A stretch of DNA of 6,525 nucleotides from Lysobacteraceae bacterium (GTDB lineage: Bacteria; Pseudomonadota; Gammaproteobacteria; Xanthomonadales; Xanthomonadaceae): assembly GCA_027483745.1 (NCBI GenBank), contig JAIXTZ010000062.1, forward strand, positions 1 through 6,525, read 5' to 3'. The translations under genes were made by a program, and so were the position numbers. The notes under the pieces were generated by a model, which was not told where the DNA came from, searched no databases, and saw only the letters and a program-made list of their open reading frames with translations. Shown here in pieces: positions 6,385-6,525 of this stretch (position 1 is its first letter; every line of letters starts with the position of its first letter).

Positions 6385-6525
6385 ATGGGCATGATGATGA
6401 AGGCGCTCGTGAAGCGCCACGCCGAGAAGGGCATCTGGATGGAGGAGGTGCCGGTCCCGCAGATCGGCCCCAACGAGGTGCTGATCAAGCTCGAGAAGAC
6501 CGCGATCTGCGGCACCGACCTGCAC
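6385..6525 (+). CDS. tdh: L-threonine 3-dehydrogenase, N-terminal 47 residues, cut by window end
   Basis: The residues up to the edge line up without gaps with E. coli Tdh from its first Met: MKAL, GIWM, VPVP, LIK and KTAICGTD all match, with four extra residues at the front here. Tdh is a cytoplasmic zinc- and NAD-dependent medium-chain dehydrogenase that oxidises L-threonine to 2-amino-3-ketobutyrate. Kbl then normally splits that product to glycine and acetyl-CoA. Cys42 corresponds to the catalytic-zinc ligand Cys38 of E. coli, and the following Thr44 and His47 are conserved. The NAD-binding fold lies outside the window. The first of four closely spaced in-frame ATGs is chosen from the GGAG position. 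Whether kbl is adjacent cannot be seen. A separate promoter is likely, so a functional link with the upstream c-di-GMP gene is not implied. Confidence 0.95.
   Translation, partial: MGMMMKALVKRHAEKGIWMEEVPVPQIGPNEVLIKLEKTAICGTDLH

Noticed and set aside
5328..6515. Open frame of 395 codons on the minus strand
   Set aside because: It is antisense to the EAL domain and tdh, has no recognisable domain and no good ribosome site.
1..6525. Mobile elements, CRISPR arrays, tRNA or rRNA genes
   Set aside because: No transposase or integrase motifs, no spaced direct repeats and no cloverleaf-like sequence were seen. Composition looks even throughout.

Overview
The window is a stretch of ordinary, very GC-rich, tightly coded bacterial chromosome. 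It has five protein genes and no sign of mobile elements, CRISPR arrays or RNA genes. The periplasmic S46 dipeptidyl-peptidase, the passenger-less outer-membrane autotransporter-type barrel, the EAL phosphodiesterase and the strong G/C bias in third codon positions together suggest a Gram-negative gammaproteobacterium of the Xanthomonadales/Lysobacter kind. That assignment is inferred from gene content and style, not from a marker gene.

Layout. Bases 1-665 (minus) hold the N-terminal half of a beta-CASP metallo-beta-lactamase-fold RNase-like hydrolase, cut by the window edge. Bases 666-783 are a short intergenic stretch with a strong hairpin just after the stop of the next gene. Bases 784-2967 (minus) encode a complete secreted S46 dipeptidyl-peptidase with an intact His-Asp-Ser triad and the glycine expected of a DPP7-type enzyme. 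Bases 2968-3158 are a divergent intergenic region with C- and G-runs and a 48-bp nested dyad around TCACGTGA. Bases 3159-4316 (plus) encode an outer-membrane autotransporter-type beta-barrel with a signal peptide and no recognisable passenger. Nine bases later, 4326-6347 (plus) encodes a seven-helix membrane protein with a degenerate GGDEF domain and an intact EAL domain. A consensus TATAAT overlaps the stop codon of that gene and probably drives the last gene, threonine 3-dehydrogenase (6385 to the window end, partial).

How the genes relate. The peptidase would process peptides in the periplasm from the N-terminus, releasing dipeptides. Threonine dehydrogenase acts in amino-acid catabolism but has its own likely promoter. 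The most suggestive unit is the barrel/GGDEF-EAL pair: the Shine-Dalgarno sequence of the second gene overlaps the stop codon of the first, so the two are probably co-transcribed and translationally coupled. This pairs a cell-surface protein with a cyclic-di-GMP-degrading membrane sensor. The link is inferred from gene order only. Nothing else in the window looks like an unknown system.
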